Shown: one piece after another, positions 5,979 through 6,489 of the stretch
How the letters are laid out: every line of letters begins with the position of its first letter
Position numbering within the stretch: the first letter of the stretch is position 1
From: an uncultured Eubacteriales bacterium
GTDB lineage: Bacteria; Bacillota; Clostridia; Christensenellales; Borkfalkiaceae
DNA length: 6,489 nt
Assembly: GCA_900549005.1 (NCBI GenBank)
Contig: URMT01000093.1
Location: 1 to 6,489, forward strand
Direction: 5' to 3'
The notes under the pieces: model-generated
Seen by the model: only the letters and a program-made list of their open reading frames with translations
What the model was told of the DNA's origin: nothing
Databases searched by the model: none
Translations under genes and position numbers: made by a program

Positions 5979-6007
5979 TTGACAAAACGGCAAAAATGTG
6001 GTATATT
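5979..6007 (+). promoter_or_regulatory. Strong sigma-A promoter of tRNA-Ser
   Basis: Consensus -35 TTGACA (5979-5984), ideal 17-nt spacer, and -10 TATATT (6002-6007) preceded by TGg, an extended -10. This is the best promoter in the window, as expected for a stable RNA gene. The start should be near 6014, giving a leader of about 65 nt. Confidence 0.85.
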
Positions 6008-6079
6008 GTGTAAGTCTTTTGCGGAACAAGCAAAAGGGGCGCGCATACGTGAGCTGTTGCGCGGAAATATCTGTTTGAT

Positions 6080-6170
6080 GCAGATGTACCCAAGTGGCTC
6101 AAGGGGCTCCCCTGCTAAGGGAGTAGTGCGGGAAACTGCAGCGTGAGTTCAAATCTCACCATCTGCGCCA
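6080..6170 (+). tRNA. tRNA-Ser (anticodon GCU), CCA encoded
   Basis: The 91-nt class II tRNA folds fully. The acceptor stem GCAGATG (6080-6086) pairs with CATCTGC (6160-6166), followed by discriminator G6167 and encoded CCA (6168-6170). Anticodon stem CTCCC/GGGAG (6107-6111 with 6119-6123) encloses CTGCTAA, placing anticodon GCT at 6114-6116, which reads AGC and AGU. The long variable arm (about 6124-6142) and discriminator G are serine identity features. The T stem GTGAG/CTCAC encloses TTCAAAT. Its 3' end from 6150 is repeated exactly at 6359-6381. Confidence 0.98.
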
Positions 6171-6172
6171 AA
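6150..6172 (+). repeat. Direct repeat copy A: tRNA-Ser 3' end, attachment-site-like
   Basis: These 23 bases (3' half of the T arm, acceptor strand, CCA and two A) are identical to 6359-6381. Sites of this kind at a tRNA 3' end are typical targets of tyrosine-recombinase integrases. Here the copy is within the functional tRNA gene. Confidence 0.85.
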
Positions 6173-6209
6173 AACAGGCGGAAAGGTATCAACCTTTCCG
6201 CCTGTTTTT
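6171..6209 (+). terminator. Intrinsic terminator of tRNA-Ser
   Basis: A perfect 13-bp stem (6175-6187 with 6192-6204) is extended by four A-T pairs, with loop ATCA and T tract 6205-6209. It starts directly after the encoded CCA. Confidence 0.95.
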
Positions 6210-6358
6210 GGTTGTGTATTATTATTTGATGAGATTTGAGGGTGGAGGTGCGAGTGGGAACGAGCAGTTTGCGTTGAAAAATATAAAAACAGCGATGTAT
6301 TTTACGCAAACCGAACAGCGGACATCCGCTGTTCGCCGGGGCGCGTCCGCCAAAGGCG
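6210..6358. other. Non-coding spacer between the two tRNA 3'-end copies
   Basis: No convincing gene is present. An 8-bp inverted repeat GTTTGCGT (6267-6274) / ACGCAAAC (6304-6311) and a perfect 11-bp-arm palindrome (6312-6322 with 6325-6335) are visible. An open frame across 6208-6435 starts at a TTG inside the terminator and reads through the repeat and the next terminator, so it is not a believable gene. Confidence 0.5.
6312..6335. repeat. Perfect palindrome, 11-bp arms with CA centre
   Basis: CGAACAGCGGA (6312-6322) is the reverse complement of TCCGCTGTTCG (6325-6335). It lies in the interval between the two tRNA tail copies and has no T tract, so it is not a terminator. It could be a recombinase or regulator site, or part of a dispersed palindromic repeat. 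Confidence 0.55.
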
Positions 6359-6381
6359 CAAATCTCACCATCTGCGCCAAA
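6359..6381 (+). repeat. Direct repeat copy B: displaced tRNA-Ser 3' end
   Basis: An exact 23-bp copy of 6150-6172, offset by 209 bp, without the rest of the tRNA. Like the tRNA itself it is followed by an intrinsic terminator (6390-6423). It is flanked by GGCGCA (6355-6360), which can pair with TGCGCC (6373-6378) within the repeat. Confidence 0.85.
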
Positions 6382-6389
6382 TATTTCAC

Positions 6390-6423
6390 AAAAATTCCGT
6401 GCAGGCCGCTGCACGGAATTTTT
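6390..6423 (+). terminator. Intrinsic terminator after the displaced tRNA tail
   Basis: A perfect 15-bp stem (6390-6404 with 6409-6423) has loop GCCG, with A and T runs at its ends, so it can act in both directions. Lying 9 nt after copy B, it looks like a tRNA terminator and may be the original one if an insertion displaced it. Confidence 0.85.
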
Positions 6424-6445
6424 CGTGATTTGTAGGGGCCATCTC

Positions 6446-6475
6446 GCGCGGCGGGCGGTGTATAAACCGCCGCGC
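6446..6475. repeat. GC-rich inverted repeat near the right edge
   Basis: GCGCGGCGG (6446-6454) is the reverse complement of CCGCCGCGC (6467-6475). An alternative pairing is GGCGGT (6454-6459) with ACCGCC (6466-6471). It follows TTTGTAGGGGCC (6430-6441). No gene is seen from 6424 to the edge. A dispersed palindromic repeat is possible, but only one copy is visible here. Confidence 0.45.
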
Positions 6476-6489
6476 TCGGTCACCGCTCG

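Noticed and set aside
5235..6029. Minus-strand frame of 264 codons opposite the dipeptidase gene
   Set aside because: Antisense to a gene with all M20 motifs intact, and it crosses the 17-bp hairpin and the tRNA promoter.
6208..6435. Plus-strand open frame of 75 codons downstream of tRNA-Ser
   Set aside because: Its start is a TTG inside the tRNA terminator with no ribosome binding site, and it reads through the displaced tRNA tail and the next terminator. No protein family is recognisable.
6115..6483. Minus-strand open frame of 122 codons
   Set aside because: It runs antisense through the tRNA gene and two terminator hairpins; its composition follows those RNAs, not a protein.
1..6489. CRISPR array, transposase, integrase or phage genes
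   Set aside because: No regularly spaced repeats and no recombinase or phage motifs in any frame that could be read.

Overview
The window looks like a piece of chromosome from a Gram-positive, probably clostridial, bacterium of medium to high GC. This is inferred from strong purine-rich ribosome binding sites, TTG start codons, sigma-A type -35/-10 boxes, an AgrA-like LytTR regulator paired with a GHKL-type sensor, a PepV-type M20 dipeptidase and a tRNA with encoded CCA. I cannot name the species.

Layout, left to right. Positions 1-1463 hold a two-component pair on the minus strand: a LytTR response regulator (747-1463, TTG start) followed 15 nt later by a multi-pass membrane sensor kinase (731 down to the window edge, cut off just as its phosphoacceptor region begins). 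Positions 1464-1768 are non-coding. They hold the likely promoter of this pair with repeated ATAAGTGTT motifs, and the terminator of the next operon.

Positions 1769-4453 form a second minus-strand operon: a RadC-like JAMM protein, a NarL-type sensor kinase whose start lies inside the end of the radC-like gene, and a NarL/FixJ response regulator. A nearly identical palindrome flanks the regulator gene on both sides. The promoter at about 4491-4521 is shared base for base with a divergent promoter on the plus strand, which drives an M20 metallodipeptidase (4614-5870).

Positions 5871-6489 contain a strong hairpin, a near-consensus promoter, tRNA-Ser(GCU) and its terminator. A 23-bp exact copy of the tRNA 3' end lies 209 bp downstream and is followed by a second terminator. 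This is the most unusual structure in the window: either the scar of an element integrated at the tRNA, or an rtT-like repeat unit carrying the tRNA tail. No integrase, transposase or CRISPR is visible.

The two signalling systems belong to different families (LytTR/GHKL and NarL/HisKA_3). Each has a membrane sensor with no large extracellular domain, so small or membrane-partitioning signals are plausible. No signal peptide gene or transporter lies within the window to name the stimulus.
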